The translations under genes were made by a program, and so were the position numbers. DNA of 64,000 nt from VMDJ01 sp038144195. GTDB lineage: Bacteria; Pseudomonadota; Gammaproteobacteria; Chromatiales; Chromatiaceae. Position 1 is the stretch's first letter. Each line of letters opens with the position of its first letter. The stretch lies in NCBI GenBank assembly GCA_038144195.1, contig JAYQNH010000002.1:1550001-1614000 (forward strand), written 5' to 3'. Of this stretch, positions 10,426-18,948 are shown piece by piece. The notes under the pieces are model-generated. The model had not been told where the DNA came from. It made no database searches and saw only the letters and a program-made list of their open reading frames with translations.

Positions 10426-12245
10426 ATGTCGATGCCCTCTGCCCGAGAAGGCGCTCTCGTGTTGTACAAATCTCAGCCAGCCAAAGTGGTTTCGGTGGCT
10501 GACAAGATTGAGCTTTCCTTGGCTGATGGGTCGAGTAAAAAGTCCGCCCGAAAGATTTTGTGGTTGCTCCATGAAGGTCCGTTTCTAGCTTTTCTGATTT
10601 AGACGCCACGGTTGGTGATGTCGAAGAAGAATGGGAGTTACTGCAAGGAGAGTCGCCAAGCTTCTCGAGCTAGCTGAGATTGTTTTGGGTGAATTTACCC
10701 CGAAGACGGCATGGCAGACTTGGCAGCTATTGCAAGCAGGGCTGCATTTCTCCGGTGATACCGAATCTGTTCTGATCAATACGCCAGCGTATGTTGCTGA
10801 GCAGTTAGAGCAGCGTCATGCCGCTGAGGCTGAAAAAGCCGCGCATGAGGCTTTTATCAAACGCGTGGAGCAGGGAGCGATTAATGAAGAGGATCGTCCA
10901 CGCTTGGCTGAAGTGGAACTTGTCGCGCTTGGCGTTAACGAGAACAGTGCGTTATTGAAGCAGTTCAATGTGGATGCGAGTAAAGAGAACGCACATACTT
11001 TTTGATTCGTTGTGGTTATTGGCATGCGGAATACAACCCATGGCCTCAACGCAATGGCTTGGATTGGGATGAGCTTGAGATCGGCGTGCCAGATCTGCCT
11101 GATGAGTCTCGTGTCGATATGAAGGATATCGAGGCTTGGGCGATCGATGATGAAGGCAGCAAAGATCCGGATGATGCCATCAGCTTGGTCGATGGTAAGT
11201 TGTGGGTGCATATCGCTGATGTCGCATCGTTAGTTCGAGTAGATGGACATTTAGATTTGGCGGCGCGTGAACGTGGCGCCAACCTATATTTGCCTGAAGG
11301 TGTAAAAACCATGCTGCCTTGGAAGCTGACCGAGCAGTTAGGTTTGGGTTTGCAGCCTATTTCGCCGGCATTGAGTATAGGCTTTCGAGTGATTGAAGGG
11401 CGGGTTGAGGATGTTGAGATCTGTCTGTCGTCGATCAAAGTGACGCGTGATAGTTATTCGGCGGTTAACGAGCGCATGGATCAAGAGCCTTTTGCCTCGA
11501 TTGCGGCGATGACAAGGCATTCCGTGAGCGACGTTTTGCAAATGATGCAGCACGTCTCGATCTACCTGAGCGTTCAGTTCGATTAATTGAGGGTGAAGTG
11601 GTGCTTAAACCGCTCGAATCTTTGGCGAGCCGCGATATGGTGACCGATGTCATGTTAATGGCGGGTGAGGCGGTTTCTTTGTTTGCTGAGCAAAACAACA
11701 TTGCGATTCCGTACGTGGTGCAGCCCCAACCTGAAGAGCTGCGTGATCCGCAAACACTTTCTGAGATGTGTGCTTACCGTCGTTTATTTAAGCCAAGCCA
11801 GACGGCATTACAGCCTGGGCGTCATTTTGGTTTGGGCTTGGATCGCTATACCCGAGCGACAAGTCCGTTGCGTCGTTATTCCGATCTTTTGGTGCATCAA
11901 CAAATCCGAGCATTTCTGACAGACAAGCCAACATTGAGTGGTGATCAGGTTGCTGAACGATTGGCGGGTGTGGACTCGGTTTCAGGAAAGGTGCGTCGTA
12001 CCGAACGTCAATCGAATCTGCATTGGAAGCTGGTTATGTTGCAACGACTAGGTGATTGGCAAGGTGAGGCAGTCGTTGTGGCGCTTGAAGAGCGTAAAGT
12101 GGTGGTGTTGATACCTGAGTTGGCGATGGAGATTAAAGTACGTCGCCAAGAGGAAATGACCTTAGATCAGTCAGTTACGCTGAAAGCGCGTGAGATTAAT
12201 TTGACTACGCAAGAGGCGTTTTTTCAGGTCCTATCGCTAAACTGA
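10426..12245 (+). CDS. RNB-domain (RNase II/R family) exoribonuclease (frame broken)
   Basis: A 3'-5' exoribonuclease family member. The catalytic RNB segment is clear: IDDEGSKDPDDAISLVDGKLWVHIADV carries the metal-binding aspartates, and ATSPLRRYSDLLVHQQI is typical of the family. The N-terminal 150-200 residues look unlike the cold-shock domains of E. coli RNase II or R. The span of about 606 residues suggests the shorter RNB proteins found in several proteobacteria. At least four single-base breaks occur, near 10590, 10670, 10998 and 11513. The ATG at 10426 is the first plausible start. Which substrate RNA it acts on cannot be told, so no rnr or rnb symbol is given. Confidence 0.85.
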
Positions 12246-12321
12246 ATGTGACCAGAAAGCCTGAGGTTGTATACTGAGCTTAGAGAGGCCTTAAGGCCCG
12301 ATTTGTACCAAAGGAACAGGC

Positions 12322-12489
12322 ATGTCATCTGATACTGAGCAGTCCATTTCTGAGCGCGAGTTCATCGCATTTTGTGAAGCTGAATTTAATCGTCGATCAA
12401 ACGATGGTGGGCAGTTTGAGCGCGAAGTTTATGAAGACGCTATGAAGCTTGTCTTGCAGAAGTTACGTCAAAAGGAGGGTAAGGCATGA
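12322..12489 (+). CDS. Small 55-residue protein upstream of the SbcC/YhaN-like ATPase
   Basis: The ORF runs from ATG at 12322 to TGA at 12487-12489, and its stop overlaps the ATG of the next gene (ATGA), implying translational coupling. It begins MSSDTEQSISEREFIAFCEA and ends QKLRQKEGKA. It is charged, has no membrane segment or signal peptide, and would be mostly helical. A purine-rich AAAGGAACAGG just before the ATG is a good ribosome-binding site. The family is not recognised. The coupling suggests a role tied to the ATPase, but that is inference. Confidence 0.6.
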   Translation: MSSDTEQSISEREFIAFCEAEFNRRSNDGGQFEREVYEDAMKLVLQKLRQKEGKA

Positions 12490-14352
12490 TCATTACTCAT
12501 CTTGAAGCGACGAATTTACTTAAGTATGAGTCTTTATCCGTTAGATATTCCTGAAAGTGGAATGATCGCGATTAGCGGTCCTAATGAATCAGGTAAAAGT
12601 ACGATTGGTGAAGCAATTTGTTTTGCGCTTTTTGGTCGTACCTTTTCGATTGATGATGATCATCTGAGAAGGTGATTCGTTGGGGTGATAACCATTGTAT
12701 GGTCACTCTAAAGATTTAAAGTAGGTAACGGATACCTACGAGTTATCTCGTTATTTAGAGCGCAATGGTTCACATAGCGCAAAGCTGATGAAAGATCCAG
12801 ACTTTGATCCAGTTGCGCGCGGCATTGAACAGGTCGATCAGTTTTAACGGATTTATTAGGTTTTGAGTACGAACAATTTGTTGAATCGTTCTATTTGGCC
12901 CAGCGTGAAATCACCACACCGCATCCTCATAGTGAAGCGGTGAAGATTATGGCTGGTATTTCGCCGTTGAAAGCGTCTCGTGGGAAATTGAACATGAGAT
13001 GGCTGAGCATTTGATTTTCTCGAAGATATTCAGACCGAAAGCGATGCGATGGATCAAGAGTTGCTGATCTCGCGCTAGATGAAGGTTTCTTAGAGCAGTT
13101 GGAAGCTGATCACAAAGAAGTCTCTGAGCAATCATCGAAGGTTGGTCAATTAACGAAAGAGCTCAACGAAGGGATTGAGCATTATTGTCAAAATACGCAA
13201 AAAATCGACCGTATATCGCAAAGAAAAGCCGCTTAGGGCTTATTCCAGTTTATTTTGTTTGTGTTGACGGTTCTTTTAGCTGGGACTTGGGCTACGCTCG
13301 ATCCTTTGGCGCATACCTCAGAAGCAGCACAATGGTTGGCGTTTTTAGATAAACGTATTCCAGAATGGCGTCAGGTCTCAATCACTAACATGATGTATCT
13401 TAGCAATCTCTGCAGGTGCTTTTTCTTGCTCGACAATTGTGAATCGATCAGGCAAAACAAAACAGATTAACATCGCTGCGAGAAGAGGCAGCACGCTTGG
13501 CGTTTGTCTTACGTGATGCGCGCCATATCCAAGTGGCTTTTGATGAGCCAATGCCAGTTTTCGAAGGTCAAGAAGAAGGCGAAGAGTTTGAAGAAGTGGC
13601 AGTTGATGCGTTGCCATCACGCCCAAGTGATGACGTTTTAATGCTTTAATTGACCATGTGGATGTGGCACGGCAAGCACCAAAGAGGTTCGCGATTACGC
13701 AAAAGCTGAATTCCACTGGTTAAGCCATGTTTCTGAATTGTTTGATGCGGAAGTGGCGCAGCTTGAACATGCAATTGGGGAAGAGACTCAACGCAGGGAA
13801 GAAGCAGCACGTATTCAAAGTGACTTTGAAGAAGTGATGCAGCGTCGCAGTCAGCACTTGGCTGACCTTCAGATTCGTCGTCGTGCGAATGAGTTGGTGC
13901 AGGGTGCAATACTAGAAGCATCGACGCACTTTAATCGCGACATCAAAGATCTGGTGGGTCGTATGTTGCCCAAGTTTACCGATGGTCGTTATGAACATTT
14001 ACAGCTTGATGAGAACTTGAATGTTCGTTTGTTCTCAGGTCAAAAGCGCGACTTCATGGATCTTGATGAAGTTTCTAGTGGTACCCAGCGTCAGGTGATG
14101 TTGGCACTACGCTTATCGCTCTCGCAGAAACTCTTGGGACGTAAGGTTACAGGTAATCAATTTGCCTTCTTGGATGAGCCATTTGCGTTCTTTGATGAAC
14201 AACGCACTCGCCAAGCACTCGATGCATTGCGTCAGGTGAGCGGTGAGATGAGTCAGGTTTGGATTGTGGCGCAAGACTTCCCTGCGGATATGAGTAGTGC
14301 GTTTGATCTTAAGATTGAATGTGATCACACGAATACTCGATTGAGCGTTTAA
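12486..14352 (+). pseudogene. SbcC/YhaN-like ATPase with membrane segments, many frame breaks
   Basis: The reconstructed protein is about 620 residues. At the N-terminus, ITHLEATNLLKYESL is followed by the Walker A motif GPNESGKSTIGEAICFALFG. Near the C-terminus, DEVSSGTQRQVMLALRLSLS is the ABC-type signature and FAFLDEPFAFFD is Walker B. This arrangement is shared by SbcC, Rad50, SMC and YhaN ATPases. Long charged helical stretches lie between, and the centre carries hydrophobic segments near 13245-13300 and 13390-13440 (LFVLTVLLAGTWATL in the first), as in Bacillus YhaN. No SbcD/YhaO nuclease partner is next to it. I count roughly a dozen breaks in 1.9 kb, including TAG at 13234-13236, far more than in neighbouring genes. 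It may be a true pseudogene. Confidence 0.72.
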
Positions 14353-14367
14353 CTATCTTACGAGCAT

Positions 14368-14396
14368 AAAAAAGCCCCGCTTAGCGGGGCTTTTTT
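14368..14396 (+). terminator. Bidirectional terminator after the ATPase gene
   Basis: The stem AAGCCCCGC / GCGGGGCTT has a short TTA-type loop, an A run before it and a T run after it. It can serve both the ATPase gene and the convergent small membrane-protein gene. Confidence 0.9.
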
Positions 14397-14408
14397 ATTT
14401 AATTTTAA

Positions 14409-14762
14409 TTATCTTGCTGAAGTGAACTTATTGATCTCATCGAGCGGGTCAACTTCATCTTCTTTAGCATCAACATGATGATCTTTTGGGCTCCAAAGAT
14501 CATGGCAGCGATCTGCCTCAACACCGTCAGCCGTTAGGATTGTCCAAGTAGCAGCAATCGCCCACATGGCAACACCAAGACCTACTGTCTCCCAGCTTGT
14601 ATGCGCTAGTTGAGAAGGGCCGCCCATAAAGCCATAGATCACAGAGATCATGCCGAACAGCCAAAACACCGAAATTGGGGCGGCACAGTTAGTACCACAG
14701 CCGTACTTACAAGCACCAACAGGTGGTGCAACAATTGACATTAATATGCTTTTAAGACGCAT
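14409..14762 (-). CDS. Unknown 117-residue membrane protein with a CxxxCxxxC motif
   Basis: Intact ORF starting MRLKSILMSIVAPPVG. Residues 18, 22 and 26 are cysteines in CKYGCGTNCAAP. Two hydrophobic segments follow (around residues 30-45 and 62-80), then a polar acidic tail with His and Asp (DHHVDAKEDEVD). The motif could bind metal or sit at the membrane surface, but I do not recognise the family. It stands alone between two transcription units, with its own 127-base upstream region. The clean frame and codon use support a real gene. Confidence 0.75.
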   Translation of the reverse strand: MRLKSILMSIVAPPVGACKYGCGTNCAAPISVFWLFGMISVIYGFMGGPSQLAHTSWETVGLGVAMWAIAATWTILTADGVEADRCHDLWSPKDHHVDAKEDEVDPLDEINKFTSAR

Positions 14763-14889
14763 GAGTCCTCCTCTAGGGCCACATTTTTTTAATTGTATGA
14801 GTGGCTTAGAGCGATAACATCATGTTGATTGAGGGCTGTGCAAGTGGTGAATCACTATTTTGCACAAGTATTTTTTATTACAGCAAAAA

Positions 14890-15687
14890 CTAAAAAGCTA
14901 AGGAATCCGGCAAGTTAGGCTTAATTCGCTTAACTATTTCGCCATGAACGCGAATTCCGCCGGCAATCACATTACCTGACTCGAGGTAGCGATCACCCCC
15001 GCGAATATCGCTGACGGTGCCGCCAGCTTCTCGCACAATCAGTGCGCCCGCAGCAAAATCCCAGATAGAAAGACCCAGTTCCCAGAAGCCATCAGTTCGA
15101 CCGGCAGCAACATAGGCCATATCTAAAGCGGCCGAGCCTGGACGACGAATACCCGCAGTATCTTTCACCATGTCTTTCATGATCGCCAGATAGGCATCGA
15201 TGTAACGCTGATCGCGAAAAGGAATGCCGGTGCCAATCAGAGCGCCTTTGAGGGTCTTCTGATCGGTCACGCGAAGACGACGATCGTTAAGCTGAGCACC
15301 TTGACCATGGCTTGCGGTAAACATCTCATCGCGAACAGGGTCGTACACAACTGCGCTTTCGAGTTGACCGCGATACTGCATAGCAATTGATACGGCGAAC
15401 TGCGGAAAGCCATGTAAAAAGTTGGTTGTGCCGTCGAGTGGGTCAATGATCCATTGATAGTCATCGCCTGCATGGCTGCCTGACTCTTCAGCCAGAATTG
15501 CATGGCTAGGGTAAGCCTTACGAATGGTATCGATAATGATGGCTTCAGCTGATCGATCAACATCGCTAACAAAGTCATTGGTGTTTTTTTCGCTCACGCG
15601 CAAAGAGTCTAAGCGTGAGAATGAGCGCATGATGATGCTGCCAGCTGCACGGGCAGCGCGAATAGCAATGTTAGTCGTTGGATTCAT
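14890..15687 (-). CDS. suhB: Inositol-1-monophosphatase family protein SuhB
   Basis: Intact 265-residue protein. The FIG-superfamily metal-binding motif DPLDGTTNFLHGFP is near residue 85, and the second motif is seen in WDFAAGALIVREAGG near residue 215. SuhB hydrolyses inositol monophosphates in vitro; in Escherichia coli it also acts in rRNA transcription antitermination. It is divergent from trmJ across about 80 bases, the arrangement seen in Pseudomonas. The first codon is ATG (complement at 15685-15687). Confidence 0.95.
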   Translation of the reverse strand: MNPTTNIAIRAARAAGSIIMRSFSRLDSLRVSEKNTNDFVSDVDRSAEAIIIDTIRKAYPSHAILAEESGSHAGDDYQWIIDPLDGTTNFLHGFPQFAVSIAMQYRGQLESAVVYDPVRDEMFTASHGQGAQLNDRRLRVTDQKTLKGALIGTGIPFRDQRYIDAYLAIMKDMVKDTAGIRRPGSAALDMAYVAAGRTDGFWELGLSIWDFAAGALIVREAGGTVSDIRGGDRYLESGNVIAGGIRVHGEIVKRIKPNLPDSLAF

Positions 15688-15769
15688 GGCGCGCGAGGAT
15701 ACGGCAAAAGGGGTTATCTAGCTACTTTAAATCACGTTTTCTTTAATGAGCAGCTGATAAGATAAGTCG

Positions 15770-16519
15770 ATGCAAAATATACGCATTGTGCTTGTCGAGA
15801 CGTCGCATCCGGGGAATATCGGAGCGGTTGCTCGGGCTATGAAAAATATGTGTCTGACGGAACTGGTGTTGGTCAGTCCCAAGCGCTTTCCCGATGAAGA
15901 GGCAATTGCTCGCTCTTCGGGTGCAACCGATATCCTCGACTGTGCGCGTGTCGTGACCTCGTTAGAGGAGGCGGTGGGTGACTGTAAGTTGGTGATTGGT
16001 GCGAGCGCTCGCCGTCGTGACGCTGATTTGTGGCAAGAGCTCGATTCGCGACAATGCGCAGCTTTAACCTTGGAGCAAAGTCAGACTGCGCCAGTCTCAC
16101 TGGTCTTTGGGCGAGAGAGTTCGGGGCTGACTAAAGCGGAGCTCGATCGATGTACACACTTGATGCATATCCCGTCAAATCCTGACTACACCTCATTGAA
16201 TATTGCGATGGCGGTACAGGTGATGGCGTATGAGTTACGCATGGCTTCTCATGTTCCCGTATCGTCGTCAGCTGAATCTCAGGTTTTGCCAGCAGCGACA
16301 GTTGAAAAGATGGAAGGGCTGTTTGCGCATTTGCAGCAAGCGTTACAAGATATCGGCTTTATGCATTCGGAGCAGGATGGAAAGATGATGCAATAATTGC
16401 GCAGATTCTTCCATCGAGCGAGTCCGGATGACAAAGAGATTAATATTTTGCGTGGCATATTGAGTGCGGCACAGGGCGTTAAGTCCATGCGATCGAATGC
16501 CAGTAATAAAAAAACTTAA
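15770..16519 (+). CDS. trmJ: tRNA (Cm32/Um32) methyltransferase TrmJ (in-frame stop as sequenced)
   Basis: SPOUT-class 2'-O-methyltransferase acting on position 32 of tRNA. The N-terminus IRIVLVETSHPGNIGAVARA and later VFGRESSGLTKAEL and IPSNPDYTSLNIAMAVQVMAYE are characteristic of the family. TAA at 16394-16396 interrupts the frame after MMQ. The same frame continues with LRRFFHRASPDDKEINILRG, the conserved C-terminal segment, to TAA at 16517-16519, giving about 249 codons. Without a frameshift this looks like one substituted base, probably in a Lys, Gln or Glu codon. cysE starts 14 bases after the restored end. Confidence 0.9.
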
Positions 16520-16533
16520 CGTTGTAGAAATTT

Positions 16534-17331
16534 ATGTTTAAACAGATCAATGAAGATCTAGCGATTGTTTTTGAGCGTGACCCGGAAGCACGTAATCGCT
16601 TTGAAATCCTGACAACCTATCCAGGTGTGCATGCGGTTCTATTTCATCGCTTGGCACATCGCATTTGGAATCTGGGTGCTAAGTGGTTAGCGCGTTGGAT
16701 CTCGCATTTGAGTCGTTGGTTAACCGGTATTGAGATTCATCCGGCAGCAACAATTGGACGTCGTTTGTTTATAGACCACGGTATGGGTGTCGTGATTGGT
16801 GAGACGGCGATTATTGGTGATGATGTCACGCTCTATCACGGCGTGACCTTAGGTGGTACTAGCTGGCAAAAGGGTAAGCGTCACCCAACGTTGGGGAACA
16901 ACGTGGTTGTAGGTGCTGGCGCAAAGGTGCTTGGACCGATTGAGATTGGCGAGGGAGCTCGTATTGGCTCAAATGCGGTGGTTGTTAAGCCTGTTCCTGC
17001 GGCGAGTACCGTTGTCGGTATCCCTGGACGTTTGGTGCAAAAGGCAGAAGAGAGTGACTCTAAGCACCGTGTCGATATGGCCTCAAAAATGGGTTTTGAT
17101 GCTTATGGTGCAACTGAGGATGCACCTGACCCGGTGGCACATGCGATTAACTGCATGCTGGATCACATGCATGTCTACGAGACGCGTATGAAGATGATGT
17201 GTGAGGCTATGAAAGAGATGGGGATCGAGGCGCCTGAAGGTTCTGATCTGCCTGAGCTGCCGACCTGCGAGATTATTTCCACGTCAGATGAGATGAAGAA
17301 AATGCATCTCGATGAGTCGGACAAAAAATAA
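16534..17331 (+). CDS. cysE: Serine O-acetyltransferase
   Basis: Intact 265-residue enzyme forming O-acetylserine from serine and acetyl-CoA, the precursor of cysteine. It shows a left-handed beta-helix of hexapeptide repeats: IHPAATIGRRLFIDHGMGVV, then GDDVTLYHGVTLGGTSW and GNNVVVGAGAKVLGP, with the catalytic histidine in the DHG segment. It has the shorter N-terminus of the Pseudomonas-type enzyme and an extra acidic C-terminal tail of about 80 residues after the helix. It lies directly upstream of iscR, which links cysteine supply to Fe-S assembly in many Gammaproteobacteria. Confidence 0.95.
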   Translation: MFKQINEDLAIVFERDPEARNRFEILTTYPGVHAVLFHRLAHRIWNLGAKWLARWISHLSRWLTGIEIHPAATIGRRLFIDHGMGVVIGETAIIGDDVTLYHGVTLGGTSWQKGKRHPTLGNNVVVGAGAKVLGPIEIGEGARIGSNAVVVKPVPAASTVVGIPGRLVQKAEESDSKHRVDMASKMGFDAYGATEDAPDPVAHAINCMLDHMHVYETRMKMMCEAMKEMGIEAPEGSDLPELPTCEIISTSDEMKKMHLDESDKK

Positions 17332-17365
17332 ATCCCAATAAACCGCAAAAACTACCGGTTTAGCT

Positions 17366-17398
17366 AATGTTGACTGAATTAGTCAGGAATCTTAGTCT
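17366..17398 (+). promoter_or_regulatory. iscR promoter with IscR type 1 operator
   Basis: The 25 bases at 17366-17390 match the published Type 1 IscR consensus at most positions, including the palindromic core GACTGAATTAGTC (17372-17384). TTGACT at 17370-17375 can act as the -35 and TAGTCT at 17393-17398 as a weak -10, with a 17-base spacer, so the operator overlaps the promoter. This predicts repression of iscR by its own [2Fe-2S] form. Confidence 0.65.
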
Positions 17399-17427
17399 GC
17401 GCTTATTGATTTATTTAGGGTTGAGTT

Positions 17428-17904
17428 GTGCGTTTAACTACTAAAGGCCGTTATGCCGTCACTGCAATGTTGGATCTCGCGATTCATCAAGACAAAGGCC
17501 CAATTACTTTGTCAGATATTGCGACTCGCCAAGGCATTTCTCTTTCTTACCTCGAACAGTTGTTTTCGCGATTACGTAAGCAGCAGCTCGTGAGCAGTGT
17601 GCGTGGCCCGGGTGGTGGTTACACCCTAGCGCGTGGTGCGAAAGAAATTTTTGTTGCCGAAGTGATTTTGGCGGTCGATGAAAATGTTGATACCACCCGT
17701 TGTGGCGGTAAGCACAACTGCCAAGATAACCAAGAATGTCTCACGCATGACTTGTGGCACGACTTAAGTGATCGTATCAACGATTACCTCAGTAATATTA
17801 GCTTGGGTGAGCTGATGGAACGTCGCGCGATAAAGCAGGTTTCCGAACGTCAGGATCATGAGCCGAGCTCGGTTAATGCCGACGATCTAATGGCATCACG
17901 TTGA
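17428..17904 (+). CDS. iscR: Fe-S cluster assembly transcriptional regulator IscR
   Basis: Intact 158-residue Rrf2-family repressor. The N-terminal winged helix starts MRLTTKGRYAVTAMLDLA and includes the recognition region YLEQLFSRLR. The Fe-S ligands Cys92, Cys98, Cys104 and His107 are present. Translation starts at GTG 17428. IscR senses Fe-S demand and controls isc and other genes. Unusually, iscS-iscU-iscA-hscBA-fdx do not follow; a hairpin closes the unit and prmB comes next. The upstream Type 1 operator supports autoregulation. Confidence 0.96.
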   Translation: MRLTTKGRYAVTAMLDLAIHQDKGPITLSDIATRQGISLSYLEQLFSRLRKQQLVSSVRGPGGGYTLARGAKEIFVAEVILAVDENVDTTRCGGKHNCQDNQECLTHDLWHDLSDRINDYLSNISLGELMERRAIKQVSERQDHEPSSVNADDLMASR

Positions 17905-17905
17905 T

Positions 17906-17935
17906 AAAAAACTGAGGCTGAATTCCTCGGTTTTT
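17906..17935 (+). terminator. Terminator after iscR
   Basis: The inverted repeat around GAGG / CCTC is flanked by an A run and a T run (AAAACTGAGG, then CCTCGGTTTTT). The stem is moderate in strength. It separates iscR from prmB. Confidence 0.65.
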
Positions 17936-17984
17936 GCTTTCTGCGGTATCGCATATCCCATAATCTTTTGTAACGGAGCGAGCT

Positions 17985-18902
17985 GTGGTTCCTCATGATG
18001 AATTAATTACTCTGCGTGATTGGGTGCGCTGGGGCGCAAGTGCCATGACGGAGCACAAGGTATTTTTTGGCCACGGTACTGATAACGCAGTGGATGATGC
18101 GCTTGAGTTGGTATTAGGTGTGTTGCACCTCGATCATTCATTACCCTCCGACTATCTTGATGCGCGAGTGACTTCAGGCGAACAAGATCGACTACTGAAG
18201 GCCTTCGAAAAGCGTACTGAGGATCGCATTCCAACGGCTTACCTCACCGGTCGCGCCTATTTTTATGGGCTGGAGTTCATTGTTGACGAGAATGTGTTGA
18301 TTCCTCGTTCACCGATTGCAGAGTTGATTAATGATCAATTTGAACCTTGGCTGGGTGGTGTTGAGGTGAATCGTGCGATGGATCTGTGCACGGGTAGTGG
18401 CTGTATCGGCATCGCGATGGCGGAAGCTTTTCCTGATGCTGAAGTGGATCTTTTGGATATTTCACCCAGTGCCTTCGATATTGCGCAACAGAATATCGAT
18501 AAACACCATCTGTCAGATCGTGCCTCTGCTATTCAATCAGACGTGTTCTCAGGCTTGAGTGATGAGCGTTATGAGCTGATTGTTTCTAATCCGCCTTATG
18601 TTAGTTCGCAAGAGATGGAAGAGCTGCCTGCTGAGTATCTGGCAGAGCCAGAGTTGGCGCTCGAGGCGGGTGATGATGGTATGGATATTGTAAGTCAGAT
18701 CTTATTACAGGCGCCAAATTATCTAACTGATGATGGTTTGTTGATTGTTGAGGTTGGCGCAAGTGCTGATTTGCTCATGGAGCGTTATCCGAACGTGCCT
18801 TTTATGTGGATTGATTTTGAATTTGGCGGTGATGGTGTGTTTGCAATCACGGCTGAACAGCTTGTTGAATATCGAGATGCGTTGATTCGGTCATCTCATT
18901 GA
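17985..18902 (+). CDS. prmB: Ribosomal protein L3 N5-glutamine methyltransferase
   Basis: Intact 305-residue SAM-dependent methyltransferase. The SAM-binding motif MDLCTGSGCIGIAMAEAFP is near residue 130, and the glutamine-methylating signature NPPYVSSQEM near residue 205. It methylates a glutamine of ribosomal protein L3. The start is GTG at 17985, preceded by the ribosome-binding site AACGGAG. PrmC shares these motifs, but the N-terminal region (LRDWVRWGASAM and FFGHGTDNA) is PrmB-type. hemN follows after 46 bases. Confidence 0.93.
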   Translation: MVPHDELITLRDWVRWGASAMTEHKVFFGHGTDNAVDDALELVLGVLHLDHSLPSDYLDARVTSGEQDRLLKAFEKRTEDRIPTAYLTGRAYFYGLEFIVDENVLIPRSPIAELINDQFEPWLGGVEVNRAMDLCTGSGCIGIAMAEAFPDAEVDLLDISPSAFDIAQQNIDKHHLSDRASAIQSDVFSGLSDERYELIVSNPPYVSSQEMEELPAEYLAEPELALEAGDDGMDIVSQILLQAPNYLTDDGLLIVEVGASADLLMERYPNVPFMWIDFEFGGDGVFAITAEQLVEYRDALIRSSH

Positions 18903-18948
18903 CCTGCGTCAGGGAAGATCTCAGCAGCGCTCTCTAGAATGCTGCTGC

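Noticed and set aside
10816..11438. Two minus-strand ORFs of about 130 codons inside the RNB gene
   Set aside because: They lie antisense to the conserved catalytic domain and have no recognisable motif. They are shadows.
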